DNA of 64,000 nt from Jeotgalicoccus halotolerans (GCF_003387165.1 NZ_QUMW01000013.1:122409-186408); one strand, 5' to 3'; shown: positions 1-8,902, counted from the stretch's first letter. Translations and numbers: made by a program. Notes: generated by a model not told the origin, from the sequence alone.

Positions 1-462
1 AAAAACCTTGTATATGGTGCACTGATTATCGGACTGGCCAGAGCTGTGCTCGTAATAATGGAAAACGGACAAATCCTCGACACGCTTGTCAATACACTGT
101 CTCATCCTTTATCTGCTTTGCCGCCGGTAGCTACAGCAATTGGCATGTTTATCATGAATTCTCTCTTTAATTTCTTTGTCCCCTCTGGAAGCGGACAGGC
201 AGCAATCATGATGCCGATACAGGCACCGCTCGCGGATATGATTGGAATCACTCGGCAAGTCAGCGTTCTGGCATTTCAATTCGGTGACGGTTTTTCAAAT
301 GCACTGTATCCGACTTCAGGACCTTTAATGGCAAGTCTCGCTGTAGCAGGTGTGTCGTGGGCAAAATGGGCAAAATGGTTTTTCCCGTTATTTTTAATAT
401 GGACAGGTATAGCCTTTCTACTGCTGGCAGTCGCTGTTTTGATTAATCTCGGACCATTTTAA
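1..462 (+). CDS. YfcC/DcuC-family membrane carrier, C-terminal part
   Basis: The reading frame is open from the first base, so the gene starts outside the window. About 153 residues remain. They are hydrophobic with at least three membrane segments and contain the stretch NSLFNFFVPSGSGQAAIMMP followed by a GDGFSNALYPTSG loop. Both are typical of the YfcC family of C4-dicarboxylate/short-chain-acid carriers (Pfam DcuC/AbgT-like ion transporters). The substrate cannot be told. No terminator hairpin is obvious after the stop, and the next gene has its own ribosome binding site. The family call is good; the missing N-terminus is certain. Confidence 0.75.
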   Translation, partial: KNLVYGALIIGLARAVLVIMENGQILDTLVNTLSHPLSALPPVATAIGMFIMNSLFNFFVPSGSGQAAIMMPIQAPLADMIGITRQVSVLAFQFGDGFSNALYPTSGPLMASLAVAGVSWAKWAKWFFPLFLIWTGIAFLLLAVAVLINLGPF

Positions 463-528
463 ATGGCAGGATAAAAAACGAAAGTATAGCTATAATGAAA
501 AGATAAGTACAAAGGCAGGTGACAGCAT

Positions 529-975
529 ATGGATATATACAGTTATTATAATGACAAACTGGCAGCATCACCGGAAGAAGTGTTTGCAGTTATAAATGAT
601 GACAAGCAGTTAAAAAATATTTTCAGTATTCTTAAAGAAATTGAATACAGCACGAAAGGCAAGCGCTCCAAAGGAACAAAATTCAGAGTAACGCTGGGCG
701 TTAGAGATAAGACTTACCGTTTCAGAAATGAGATTACAGAATATGTTCATAACAGGCGAATTATAATGAAAACCAGGTTGAAACAGGGCGTTATAACAAC
801 GTTATTTAATGTGGAACCCAGAGGAGGACATTCTGAACTTACCGTGAAGTCATCTATAGAAAGCAGTATGGGAGTCAAAGTATTTGCGATGACAGTAAAG
901 CCTGTTGCTAAGACAGTAATGAATAAAGAAATGAAAAAATTGGAAGAAGCAGTGCGCAATTTAAATTTAAAATAA
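529..975 (+). CDS. SRPBCC-like (START/polyketide-cyclase fold) protein
   Basis: A soluble protein of 148 residues. The opening (YNDKLAASPEEVFAVINDDKQ) and the alternating strand pattern up to a long C-terminal helix rich in Lys and Glu look like the SRPBCC ligand-binding fold, in which an N-terminal helix-grip motif 'SPEEVF' is typical. No catalytic residues can be assigned and the ligand is unknown. It has its own GGTGACAGCAT ribosome binding site and is followed by a hairpin terminator, so it is probably transcribed alone. Confidence 0.6.
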   Translation: MDIYSYYNDKLAASPEEVFAVINDDKQLKNIFSILKEIEYSTKGKRSKGTKFRVTLGVRDKTYRFRNEITEYVHNRRIIMKTRLKQGVITTLFNVEPRGGHSELTVKSSIESSMGVKVFAMTVKPVAKTVMNKEMKKLEEAVRNLNLK

Positions 976-992
976 TATATTTTCTGATAACT

Positions 993-1030
993 AAAGCTTT
1001 TTGTCTTGTTCAGACAGAAAGCTTTTTAAT
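993..1030 (+). terminator. Rho-independent terminator after the SRPBCC gene
   Basis: AAAGCTTTTTGTCT pairs with AGACAGAAAGCTTT across the loop TGTTC, with one G-T wobble, and is followed by a short T-run. Confidence 0.8.
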
Positions 1031-1130
1031 ATGAATATTTTACTGTAATTAAGGAATATACCGAGTACAATAGAAGAACCGCTTAGATCCGTGAAAGTTA
1101 TTAAATAAGATAAAGCAGAGGAAATTTAAA

Positions 1131-2030
1131 ATGAAGAAGAAATCAAAAACTAAATCAAATACACCGCGTCATGAAGAATGGACAGTTAAAGAACATACAG
1201 AGGTACTGGAGTTTTTATTCAAAGTAATGCCGTCAAAAAGCCGTAACGCCGTTAAAGGTATTTTAAAACGCGGCCAGGTGGTCGTTAATGACAAGCCGAC
1301 TACTCAGTTTGACGATGCTCTGAAACCGGGGGACCTTGTTCAAATACGCGATCGGGTTGCTTCTGCAAGCGTAAAATTAAAAGGATTAAAAATACTTCAT
1401 GAAGATGACGACCTGATCGTCATCGACAAAGAAAGCGGACTTCTGTCCATGGGTTCGAAGCAGGAACGGCAGATGACTGCTTACAGGCAGCTGATGGAAT
1501 ATGTACAAAGTATTCATCCGAACAACCGGGTGTTTATTGTACATCGTCTGGACCGCGACACATCAGGTGTTATGATATTTGCACGGAGCAAAATGATTCA
1601 GCAGCACCTGCAAAAAGCATGGACGGAAGCAGTACAGGAACGTTCATATATCGCTCTGGTTGAAGGAGTCATGAAAAAGGATGGAACGATTACATCCTGG
1701 CTGACAGAGGACAAAACGTTCATGATGCATTCGAGTCCGAAACCGAATCACGGCCAAAAAGCAATCACTCATTATAAAGTGCTGAAAACGAATCGCAAGT
1801 TCTCGCTATTAAAGGTGAATCTGGATACTGGGCGTAAAAACCAGATTCGTGTGCATATGCAGGATTTAGGTCATCCGATAGCCGGCGATAAAAAATACGG
1901 ATCGGAAGTTAATTCGATTAACAGGCTTGGACTGCATGCGAATGCGATTAAGTTTAAACATCCGACGAGCGGTAAGGTCATGAGATTTGAATCGGAAGTA
2001 CCGGCATCATTTACAAGAGGCTTTAAATAA
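1131..2030 (+). CDS. RluA/RluD-family RNA pseudouridine synthase
   Basis: 299 residues, close to the usual family length. An S4-type RNA-binding domain covers roughly residues 20-85 (SKSRNAVKGILKRGQVVVND) and the catalytic domain follows. The motif HRLDRDTSGVMIFARS holds the expected catalytic aspartate, and RKNQIRVHMQDLGHPIAGD is the second family signature. It converts uridine to pseudouridine in rRNA or tRNA; the target site is not readable from the sequence. The next gene begins 14 bases after the stop, so the two are probably co-transcribed. Confidence 0.9.
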   Translation: MKKKSKTKSNTPRHEEWTVKEHTEVLEFLFKVMPSKSRNAVKGILKRGQVVVNDKPTTQFDDALKPGDLVQIRDRVASASVKLKGLKILHEDDDLIVIDKESGLLSMGSKQERQMTAYRQLMEYVQSIHPNNRVFIVHRLDRDTSGVMIFARSKMIQQHLQKAWTEAVQERSYIALVEGVMKKDGTITSWLTEDKTFMMHSSPKPNHGQKAITHYKVLKTNRKFSLLKVNLDTGRKNQIRVHMQDLGHPIAGDKKYGSEVNSINRLGLHANAIKFKHPTSGKVMRFESEVPASFTRGFK

Positions 2031-2044
2031 AGGACGGTTGTTCC

Positions 2045-2530
2045 ATGCAAATTTTCAGAGTACATGAAAACCATAAAATCAGTGCACAATTTTTAGACAA
2101 TCGCCGTTTATCAAAACAAGTACTGGAAATGTACCAGATTATCAGAGTGTGTCTCGGCGCGATGGATATAATTGACACGAACACCCGCTATCTTTCTCAT
2201 CCGATTGTAAAATCAATTTATAATGAAGGGCATCCTTATTTAATTGATGCACATGAATTTCTGCAAATACTGGACAATGAACATCAGCGCCGCGGAGGGA
2301 TACGCTCTGCAAAATTTAGAAAAGACCTGGATGCACTCCAGAAACTTATTGATATACATGCAGCACGTTTTAACTCTAATAAAATCCCGCCGTATTTTGT
2401 TTACGGTGACGAGAAAATTCACGGTAAAGCAGTATACAAGAGATATGAAGAACTGTTATTTACCAAATGGCAAAAAGATAAAATCCCTCCGCGCTGCAGC
2501 TTAAAATTAAACCGGACACAGATTTTATAA
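2045..2530 (+). CDS. Pyrimidine-dimer DNA glycosylase/endonuclease V family protein
   Basis: 161 residues. The start (MQIFRVHENHKISAQFLDNRRLSKQ) and the block HPIVKSIYNEGHPYLIDAHEF match the Pyr_excise family related to T4 endonuclease V, which cuts DNA at UV-induced pyrimidine dimers. In the T4 enzyme the catalytic amine is at Thr2; here residue 2 after Met is Gln, so it may be a binding-type relative or use another residue. It lies 14 bases after the pseudouridine synthase and its stop overlaps the start of a terminator hairpin. No LexA box precedes it. The family call is fair; activity is uncertain. Confidence 0.65.
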   Translation: MQIFRVHENHKISAQFLDNRRLSKQVLEMYQIIRVCLGAMDIIDTNTRYLSHPIVKSIYNEGHPYLIDAHEFLQILDNEHQRRGGIRSAKFRKDLDALQKLIDIHAARFNSNKIPPYFVYGDEKIHGKAVYKRYEELLFTKWQKDKIPPRCSLKLNRTQIL

Positions 2531-2550
2531 AGTTTGTGTCTGTTTTTTTC
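2515..2550 (+). terminator. Terminator overlapping the end of the glycosylase gene
   Basis: GACACA pairs with TGTGTC, and TTTATAAA in the loop can pair with itself. A run of seven T follows. The left arm lies inside the coding sequence. Confidence 0.65.
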
Positions 2551-2860
2551 GAAAAGTAATATTATCATCGAACAGTTTATTCTATGTAAAATAGGGAATT
2601 ATTTTTGTAAATATACACTAATAGATGAGATGAAACGCATTCATACTTTTGTACCGTTTTATTTTTGGATTATTCATGTTAGTATTGTTAGTTGTTTAGA
2701 GCATATTTAACTATGCCTCCCTTTGTCGTGCGATTCTATTCGCAATGCGCTATTGTTCTGAAGTATTATTCAGACATTATTAAACATCATCTTTTTTATT
2801 TCAATTTTTTCTGGAGTGCGCATGCACTTACCATCTTTTTTCTCACAAAAAAGTAAAATT
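2551..2860. other. Gene-free stretch before the BCCT transporter
   Basis: About 300 AT-rich bases with no reading frame that has a ribosome binding site. A small dyad AGTGC-GCAT-GCACT is present near 2815-2828. Nothing here matches a riboswitch or small RNA that I can recognise. Confidence 0.5.
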
Positions 2861-2889
2861 TTGCAGAATCAATGATTATCTTGTATAGA
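2861..2889 (+). promoter_or_regulatory. Sigma-A promoter of the BCCT transporter
   Basis: TTGCAG and TATAGA are separated by 17 bases, about 60 bases before the start codon. The ribosome binding site AAGGAGG is at about 2936-2942. Confidence 0.6.
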
Positions 2890-2949
2890 GACCTTTCTTT
2901 TTGGTATGTCTTTATATGGGGTATCACAATTTCATAAGGAGGATATTTC

Positions 2950-4596
2950 ATGAGAAACAGAAAATCAGCAGTAACCCCTGTCTTCTATATTTCACTTGCT
3001 ATCGCATTTGTATTTATTTTATGGGGGGCGATTTTTCCGACCAATCTGGAAACTAATTTAGGTTATATTAATAATTTTATTTCTAATGAACTCGGCTGGG
3101 TCTACATGCTCGCAATGACAGGCTTTGTAATTTTCGCTTTTTATCTTGTTATCAGTCCTTACGGTAAAATCCGCCTGGGCAAACAAGATGAAAAACCGCA
3201 GTACAGTTATTTCACGTGGTTCTCATTCCTGTTCACAGCAGGGATGGGTGTCGGTCTTGTATTCTACGGTGTAAACGAGCCGCTGACCCATTTCCACAAC
3301 CCGCCGATTACAGAAGGCGGTACGGCACTTGCCCAGCAGGAAGCACTTCAATATACGTTATTTCATTGGGGATTTCACCCGTGGGCAGTATATGCAGTAG
3401 TCGGACTTGCATTGGCATACTTTAATTTTAGACATAACGCACCGCTGTTAATGAGTTCAGCAATATCTCCGTTAATCGGTGACAGATCAAAAGGGTGGAT
3501 GGGTACAACAGTTGATGTTATCGCAGTATTCGGTACTATTTTCGGTATCGCAACGTCCCTTGGTCTTGGTGCCACGCAGATTACAGCAGGCTTAAGCTAC
3601 AGCTTTGACGCGATAGAAAATAATTTGCTGACACAAATGATAGTAGTTATTATTATTACAATTGCATTTATCGCATCGGCAGCAACAGGTGTTAACAAAG
3701 GTATCCGTTACTTAAGCATGGGTAACGTTGTGATTGCGATTGCATTAATGATTTTCGTATTTATATTTGGGTCATCAGTATTAATGATTGATTCATTTAT
3801 GACGAACACAGGAAACTATCTGCAGAATTTAGTGAGCATGACTTTTAACATGAACTCATTTGTCGGCGACAGAGGATTCCTCGACAGCTGGACATTATTC
3901 TACTGGGCTTGGTGGATCGGCTGGGCTGCATTCGTTGGGAGCTTTATTGCACGTGTATCCCGAGGCAGAACTATCCGTGAATTCATCATCGGTGTCATGG
4001 GTGTTCCAGTATTATTCAGTGCAATCTGGTTTGCAATCTTCGGCGTTGCAGGTATTGAATCCGATAATATACTTGGCGGAGGATTATACAGCCTGATAGA
4101 AACACAGGGTAACGAAGTCGCATTATTCGCCTTCCTTGAAAACTATCCTGCAGCACCCCTGATTATGGGGATCGCGATATTGCTGATTGCATCATTCTTT
4201 GTAACATCAGCAGACAGCGGTACTTTCGTACTGAGTATGCTGACAACCGGCGGTTCACTTAACCCACCGCTTAAAATCAAACTGATCTGGGGCGGAATCC
4301 TCGCTGCGACAGCAATGGTGCTTCTGGCATCAGGCGGCCTGAATGCTCTCCAGATGGCGATGCTGATTGCGGCATTCCCGTTCACCTTTATCGTGATCAT
4401 GCTCGCAATATCGCTATATAAAGCATTACGGAGTGAGTACGGTATAATCAAGCTCGAAAAACAGCAGCTTGTTTATGAAGCGGGTTACAGAGAAGAAACT
4501 CAAAAAGAACTGGAAGAAAAACGGGAAGCGTTTGAAGAAACACTTCCGGATGAACAGCCGCCGGAAATTGAAGCACAGAGCAAAGAAGATAATTAA
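2950..4596 (+). CDS. BCCT-family transporter (choline/glycine betaine/carnitine type)
   Basis: 548 residues, hydrophobic, with about twelve membrane segments and a charged Glu/Lys-rich cytoplasmic C-terminus. The motif block WTLFYWAWWIGWAAFVGSFIARVSRGRTIREF is the signature of the betaine/carnitine/choline transporter family, and the earlier FTAGMGVGLVFYGVNEPL is the family's substrate-site segment. These carriers import trimethylammonium osmolytes with sodium or protons, which suits a salt-tolerant organism. The exact substrate is inferred only. The gene has its own promoter and a strong terminator, so it is monocistronic. Confidence 0.9.
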   Translation: MRNRKSAVTPVFYISLAIAFVFILWGAIFPTNLETNLGYINNFISNELGWVYMLAMTGFVIFAFYLVISPYGKIRLGKQDEKPQYSYFTWFSFLFTAGMGVGLVFYGVNEPLTHFHNPPITEGGTALAQQEALQYTLFHWGFHPWAVYAVVGLALAYFNFRHNAPLLMSSAISPLIGDRSKGWMGTTVDVIAVFGTIFGIATSLGLGATQITAGLSYSFDAIENNLLTQMIVVIIITIAFIASAATGVNKGIRYLSMGNVVIAIALMIFVFIFGSSVLMIDSFMTNTGNYLQNLVSMTFNMNSFVGDRGFLDSWTLFYWAWWIGWAAFVGSFIARVSRGRTIREFIIGVMGVPVLFSAIWFAIFGVAGIESDNILGGGLYSLIETQGNEVALFAFLENYPAAPLIMGIAILLIASFFVTSADSGTFVLSMLTTGGSLNPPLKIKLIWGGILAATAMVLLASGGLNALQMAMLIAAFPFTFIVIMLAISLYKALRSEYGIIKLEKQQLVYEAGYREETQKELEEKREAFEETLPDEQPPEIEAQSKEDN

Positions 4597-4605
4597 AATA
4601 ATTTT

Positions 4606-4646
4606 AATAAGCGGATGTCCGGCAACGGACATCCGCTTATTTTTTA
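4606..4646 (+). terminator. Strong terminator after the BCCT gene
   Basis: A perfect 16-base stem (AATAAGCGGATGTCCG with its complement) closes on the loop GCAA, followed by T6. Confidence 0.93.
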
Positions 4647-4706
4647 TGATTACACAATATATAAAACGGGCAACTATAAGTATATAAATTTGCAGGAGGT
4701 CATATT

Positions 4707-4938
4707 TTGAGAAAAGCAGCAGATATTGAAACTAAACCTTTGGAGTATGCCGACAATGGTATGATTCCGAATAATGCAAACTGTCCACTGCTGTATTATA
4801 AAAATGTGATAGATGAACATGGCGATACAGAAAAGATATTAAGCTATAACAACTAGGGTATATGGCAAAGCGGACTTTTCTGTCTTTGGCATTGATGGTC
4901 CTAGTTTAAGTATTGGTAAAACGAATAAATTGTTCTGA
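4707..4938 (+). pseudogene. Decayed YjlB-like cupin gene
   Basis: A TTG start preceded by GGAGGT opens a frame of 49 codons whose part PLEYADNGMIPNNANCPLLYYK resembles the N-terminus of YjlB-type cupins (compare 'F-DDG-IPNN---PVL-YK'). It ends at TAG at 4855-4857. In the next frame, immediately after, the sequence reads VYGKADFSVFGIDGPSLSIG, which looks like the 'GVYSGSA---GGE-G--L-I' core of the same family. The His-rich metal-binding segment normally between the two parts is missing. The gene therefore seems to have lost an internal piece, shifted frame and lost its 3' end. The parent call rests on memory of the family and needs alignment. Confidence 0.55.
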
Positions 4939-4959
4939 TTTAACAAGGAGTGTAATGAC

Positions 4960-5355
4960 ATGGGAATATTTGATTTCTTGAAACAAGATAACGACAAGAC
5001 TGAAGCGGAACAGCCGCCGCAGGAACCTTATACGGAATTGTCAACTGGTCTGGATGATTATCAAAATCCGACATGGCCTCAGGTGGAAAGGGCAGTAAAA
5101 GATATAGTGGAAGAAGAAGACAGTTTTGCTACATTATCGTTTAATCATTACGCGCTGGAAGTCGATACTATACAGTGTATTAAAATGGAAGAAGGTTATA
5201 CTTTCGAAGCACTGCCGGCGAGGGATTCAAAAGAACATGGATTAATCTATCATCTGGACGGACTCAGTTATGAGGATGTTTTAAAACGGTTTAAAGAATT
5301 TTATGAGACTCAAAAAGTAACGGGATATAAAGAATTTTCTAAAGATAAATTTTAA
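4960..5355 (+). CDS. Small acidic protein of unknown function
   Basis: 131 residues, soluble, strongly acidic in the N-terminal third (MGIFDFLKQDNDKTEAEQ), then a compact alpha/beta-looking region. I do not recognise a family. It has a good ribosome binding site (AAGGAG) and ends in a bidirectional terminator, so it is very likely a real monocistronic gene. The upstream neighbour is the cupin remnant and the downstream convergent neighbours are the DUF3100 membrane genes, which gives no functional hint. Confidence 0.7.
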   Translation: MGIFDFLKQDNDKTEAEQPPQEPYTELSTGLDDYQNPTWPQVERAVKDIVEEEDSFATLSFNHYALEVDTIQCIKMEEGYTFEALPARDSKEHGLIYHLDGLSYEDVLKRFKEFYETQKVTGYKEFSKDKF

Positions 5356-5392
5356 AAAAGGCAAAAGCAATAATCTGCTTTTGCCTTTTTTG
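5355..5392. terminator. Bidirectional terminator between convergent genes
   Basis: AAAAAGGCAAAAGCA pairs perfectly with TGCTTTTGCCTTTTT around a six-base loop, with A and T runs on either side. Confidence 0.88.
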
Positions 5393-5398
5393 ATGGGA

Positions 5399-5854
5399 TT
5401 ATACAATCCCCTGTATTCTTAAAATGATTTCGGCAATAATCGCCGAACCTAAGTAAGTTCCTAATAAAACAAGCATACCAATAATGATAGTTTTCCAGCC
5501 CATCTTTGCAAAATCAGCCCAGGAGTTACCGATGGAAATGCCTGCATAGGCAAGAATTGGAGTGGTCAAAGCAAGCAGATTAACTTCAGCTGTCCACTCT
5601 GCTATTTTTTCCGCTCCGGGGACACCGGGGATAGTTAAAATAAAAGCAAGCAGGCCGATATAAGCAATGGCGGGTAACCTTTTAAAAGGAAGCACTTCAT
5701 GAATAATCATGCCGATTAATACAATAACCATCAAACTGATCATACCAGGCAGAGCGGCAAGCGGCATTACTTCATAGCCGATAAAGTTGCCGAGCAGTGC
5801 CATTGCAGCCACAATGGTCAGTGTTAGAGTCCAATCTATTAGTTTTTCTAACAT
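5399..5854 (-). CDS. Small integral membrane protein paired with DUF3100 protein
   Basis: 151 residues with about five hydrophobic segments and few charges. It starts 4 bases after the stop of the DUF3100 gene upstream on the same strand, so the two are translationally linked and probably form one complex. The block NLLALTTPILAYAGISIGNSW resembles a half-transporter repeat, and the pair may be the two halves of one carrier. No known substrate. The M20 amidohydrolase just upstream in the operon suggests uptake or export of an N-acylated amino acid or peptide; this is inference. Confidence 0.65.
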   Translation of the reverse strand: MLEKLIDWTLTLTIVAAMALLGNFIGYEVMPLAALPGMISLMVIVLIGMIIHEVLPFKRLPAIAYIGLLAFILTIPGVPGAEKIAEWTAEVNLLALTTPILAYAGISIGNSWADFAKMGWKTIIIGMLVLLGTYLGSAIIAEIILRIQGIV

Positions 5855-5858
5855 CCTC

Positions 5859-6656
5859 TCATCCTCTTCTCTTAGATTTTAATTTAGTAATCCAACTGTA
5901 ATATTTTTCCGCCATCGGTAAACCGATGAATATGCTCATATATAAACCGGTTACCGAGGTGAGAAGATTGCTTGCCCCTGAATAAGCTGTAATCAGTTCG
6001 CTTTGTTCAGGATACATTGCCACAAGAGGTCCAAGAGAAGCTGCTGTCATGCTTCCGCTGCCTATTCCCGTTGCCATGGCAAAAGACAGAGGACTGATTG
6101 GTAAAATTGACGCAAATAGTCCGGATGTCACACCGAGAAATATTGCTCCAAAAATCGTTCCGAAAATATACATGGATACGACGCCCCGGCCTTCCGGAGA
6201 TGAAATGCCATATTTCTCAGATATTAATGCAAGATTTGCCTCTCTCCCGATAGAGTGGGTCATACCGATAGTTTCACGTCTTAAGCCGAGCATTATTGCG
6301 ACGGGAAGTGCAACTAAAATTGTTGCCAGATTTCCAAACTCCTGAAAGATTAATGCAGGGCCGGCTTTAATTAATTCCGGCAAAGCGGGGCCGGCCTGAA
6401 CTCCAAATTTAGCAATCAGCAATGTGACTGACATGAACACTAAGGACTCAGCTTTTCTGGATTGTACTTTATTAATAAGCGGAGTAAAGAAAGCTGCAAG
6501 CCCGATAATCACTGCATAGAGCATAGGAAGCAGCAGGATTGCTCCGGCACCGACAGGTATTTTATGTGTCCCGATCAGTTCTGTAATAATGACAATGACA
6601 AGAACTACCAGGTGCAGTCGCCAGTCTTTCCATAAATGTGTCGAATTGTTATCCAT
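5859..6656 (-). CDS. DUF3100 family membrane protein
   Basis: 265 residues. It begins with a short cytoplasmic tail (HLWKDWRLHLVVLVIVIITELIG) and continues with about eight membrane segments. The glycine-rich block MATGIGSGSMTAASLGPLVAMYPEQ and the earlier MTHSIGREANLALISEKYG are typical of DUF3100 proteins as I remember them. Function is not established for the family; a carrier role is likely from the topology. It sits 17 bases after the M20 amidohydrolase and just before the small membrane partner, forming a three-gene operon on the minus strand. Confidence 0.7.
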   Translation of the reverse strand: MDNNSTHLWKDWRLHLVVLVIVIITELIGTHKIPVGAGAILLLPMLYAVIIGLAAFFTPLINKVQSRKAESLVFMSVTLLIAKFGVQAGPALPELIKAGPALIFQEFGNLATILVALPVAIMLGLRRETIGMTHSIGREANLALISEKYGISSPEGRGVVSMYIFGTIFGAIFLGVTSGLFASILPISPLSFAMATGIGSGSMTAASLGPLVAMYPEQSELITAYSGASNLLTSVTGLYMSIFIGLPMAEKYYSWITKLKSKRRG

Positions 6657-6673
6657 AAATTTCTCCCTTGGGG

Positions 6674-7858
6674 TTACTTATTTTTTAACATATATTCCAT
6701 TGTTGATTTTGCCAGTATTTTCGCGGCAATCACCAATGATTTTTCATCAATATCAAACTTAGGATGATGATGAGGATACGGATTTTCTGTACCTTCAGGC
6801 TGTGCACCGGTAAAGAAATAAGTCCCTTTTACTTCCTGCAGATAGTAAGAGTAATCTTCGCCTCCCATAATCGGTTCAGTTTCTTTTATCTCCTGAACTT
6901 CCGGTACAGTTTCGGCAACTTCCATAACAAATTCAGTTTCTTCTTTATGATTAATTAAAACGGGATAGCCGCGGTCATATTTAAATTCAAAATCAGCTCC
7001 GCTTAAATGACAGGTGCCTTCGATGACACGCTGCATTTCCTGTTCCATGAGTTCTCTCGTCTCTTCATTCAGAGTTCTAACAGTCCCTTTAATCTTAGCG
7101 GTATTTGCAATGACATTATATGGACCGATTGCTTCAAATGAACATACTGATAAAACAGCTGACTGAAGCGGGTTTACACGGCGGCTGACAATCTGCTGGA
7201 AATTATCGACGAGCTGTGAAGCAATTAAAATGCTGTCCTTGGTATCCTGAGGCATAGCGCCGTGTCCGCCTTTGCCGAAAATAGTGACTTCGAATGAATC
7301 TGAAGATGCCTGCAGCTCATCCGTTCTGTAATTAATCTCATATAAAGGCATTTGTGCCTGTAAGTGAGTGCCGAAAATAACATCTACACCATGAAGTACA
7401 CCATCTTCAATCATCGGTTTCGCACCGCCCGGCGGTAATTCTTCAGCATGCTGATGAATAAATACGACGGTGCCGTGGAGATCGTCTTTATGTTTATTTA
7501 AAGCTTTGGCTACGCCAAGTAAAGTCGCCGTGTGACCATCGTGGCCGCAGGCGTGCATTACGCCATCGTTGACTGATTGAAATTCCAGGTCCGTCTCCTC
7601 GTGAATCGGCAGAGCGTCGAAATCTGCACGGAGTGCAACTGTCGGTCCTTCATGATTTCCTTTTAAATATGCGAGCACACCATTGCCGCCGACTCCTGTC
7701 TTAACTTCATGACCTAACTGCTCATGAAAATCAGCAATATATTTTGGTGTTTCTACTTCTTCAAACGACAGCTCCGGATGCTTATGTAAATGTCTCCGTA
7801 TTGAAATGATTTCCTCATTCAGACTATCTAATGTAGTAAATAAGTTATCCATTTTCAC
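6674..7858 (-). CDS. M20-family amidohydrolase (N-acyl-amino-acid/hippurate hydrolase type)
   Basis: 394 residues. The metal-binding signature ALRADFDALPIHE with HACGHDGHTATLLG and the later HQHAEELPPGGAKPMIEDG are those of the aminoacylase/hippurase group (YxeP, AmaA, IAA-amino-acid hydrolases), which remove acyl groups from amino acids. The C-terminal MGGEDYSYYL and HHHPKFDID motifs complete the di-metal site. It is the first gene of the operon with the DUF3100 pair, so the carrier and hydrolase probably share a substrate. The natural acyl-amino acid is not known. The ribosome binding site is AGGGAG before ATG. Confidence 0.9.
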   Translation of the reverse strand: MKMDNLFTTLDSLNEEIISIRRHLHKHPELSFEEVETPKYIADFHEQLGHEVKTGVGGNGVLAYLKGNHEGPTVALRADFDALPIHEETDLEFQSVNDGVMHACGHDGHTATLLGVAKALNKHKDDLHGTVVFIHQHAEELPPGGAKPMIEDGVLHGVDVIFGTHLQAQMPLYEINYRTDELQASSDSFEVTIFGKGGHGAMPQDTKDSILIASQLVDNFQQIVSRRVNPLQSAVLSVCSFEAIGPYNVIANTAKIKGTVRTLNEETRELMEQEMQRVIEGTCHLSGADFEFKYDRGYPVLINHKEETEFVMEVAETVPEVQEIKETEPIMGGEDYSYYLQEVKGTYFFTGAQPEGTENPYPHHHPKFDIDEKSLVIAAKILAKSTMEYMLKNK

Positions 7859-7943
7859 ATCTCCCTTATATTATTTAAAGCTTGGATAATGCAAAATTAT
7901 AAGCTTAATTATTTACCAAGTCAAAATAATCTGAAAAAATCAT

Positions 7944-7978
7944 AAAAAAAGACGGAGCAGTTTTCTGCTTCCGTCTAA
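7944..7978 (-). terminator. Terminator of the SAP-domain gene
   Basis: On the minus strand AGACGGAAGCAG pairs with CTGCTCCGTCT around AAAA, followed by a run of seven T. It separates the SAP-domain gene from the M20 operon. Confidence 0.8.
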
Positions 7979-7982
7979 ATAA

Positions 7983-8885
7983 TTATTCTTTGTTTTGAGT
8001 TTCCTCCAGGCCTTCTGTCAGTTTAATTTCAGCCTGTGCACTGCCGATAATATACCGGATGATGAATTGGGCAGCCAGTCTAATATGATTATCAGAATAA
8101 GGAAGTACTGCTGCATGTTCCATCAGTTTATCGTACAGCTCATTAATCGTAAATTGTTTCATGAGTAACATATTGCGGTACTTTTCAATCGTATAGTTAT
8201 CAATATTAAAAAAAGAGTTTCGCTGCTGATCGTGTTCCAGCTGCAGATACCTCTGAATGGACTGCAGGACAATCAGCATCGTGAACTGATTTAAATGGTC
8301 AAGACTCTTTTCAAGGTCGTTCAGCTCACTGCTGTAATAGTCGGAGAGCAGGTGATGACATTTAACAGCCTCATATTTGTTCGGTTTGCTGAGGTTCTCT
8401 GCAATTTTTTCTTCATGCAGTGCAATGATGATTTCAGACGGAGTCATGTCCGGATGGTTCAGGTAGTAACTGTATGCTTCGTCAATGGTAACCGGTCCGT
8501 GAAGGCTGATATAATTTATGAACGCAGTGTTATGCAGGAAGGTTTCGAAAGATTTATGAACAATATAGACAGGGGTTAGCTTGAGCCCGGTTAAATCGAT
8601 AAACTCCTGATGCTGTTTAACTCGTTCAATCAAATCGTTTTTATTTCCTGAGACTTTAATGCCCGACTTTTTGAGTAAATCTTTTATAATGGGAACTGTG
8701 AACTTGGTTAAAGTAACGGAGAGATCCTGTGATTGATCAATGGCGCCTGAATTAAGCAGAGAAGCAAGAAGTTCTGCCGGTTTTCTGTTATATTCAGTTA
8801 ACCAGAAATCATGCTGGAGAGCTTCTTCTTTAGTTTTCCCATCTGCATAATGTAAAAACAGCACTTCAACCGCATCTAACTGCAT
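7983..8885 (-). CDS. LexA-controlled SAP-domain protein
   Basis: 300 residues from the chosen ATG. A GTG three codons upstream is possible, but the AAGGAG site then touches it, so the ATG with a spacing of about ten is preferred. Residues of roughly 60-95 (VPIIKDLLKKSGIKVSGNKNDLIERV) match the SAP fold, a helix-extended loop-helix that binds DNA. The rest is mostly helical and not recognised. A perfect LexA operator lies between the promoter -10 and the ribosome binding site, so the gene should be induced by DNA damage. SAP-domain proteins of this kind occur in phage and accessory regions, but nothing else here looks like phage. Confidence 0.7.
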   Translation of the reverse strand: MQLDAVEVLFLHYADGKTKEEALQHDFWLTEYNRKPAELLASLLNSGAIDQSQDLSVTLTKFTVPIIKDLLKKSGIKVSGNKNDLIERVKQHQEFIDLTGLKLTPVYIVHKSFETFLHNTAFINYISLHGPVTIDEAYSYYLNHPDMTPSEIIIALHEEKIAENLSKPNKYEAVKCHHLLSDYYSSELNDLEKSLDHLNQFTMLIVLQSIQRYLQLEHDQQRNSFFNIDNYTIEKYRNMLLMKQFTINELYDKLMEHAAVLPYSDNHIRLAAQFIIRYIIGSAQAEIKLTEGLEETQNKE

Positions 8886-8902
8886 TTGACACACTCTCCT
8901 TA

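Noticed and set aside
2815..2828. AGTGC-GCAT-GCACT dyad as an operator of the BCCT gene
   Set aside because: Short, single and far from the -35; no matching site elsewhere.
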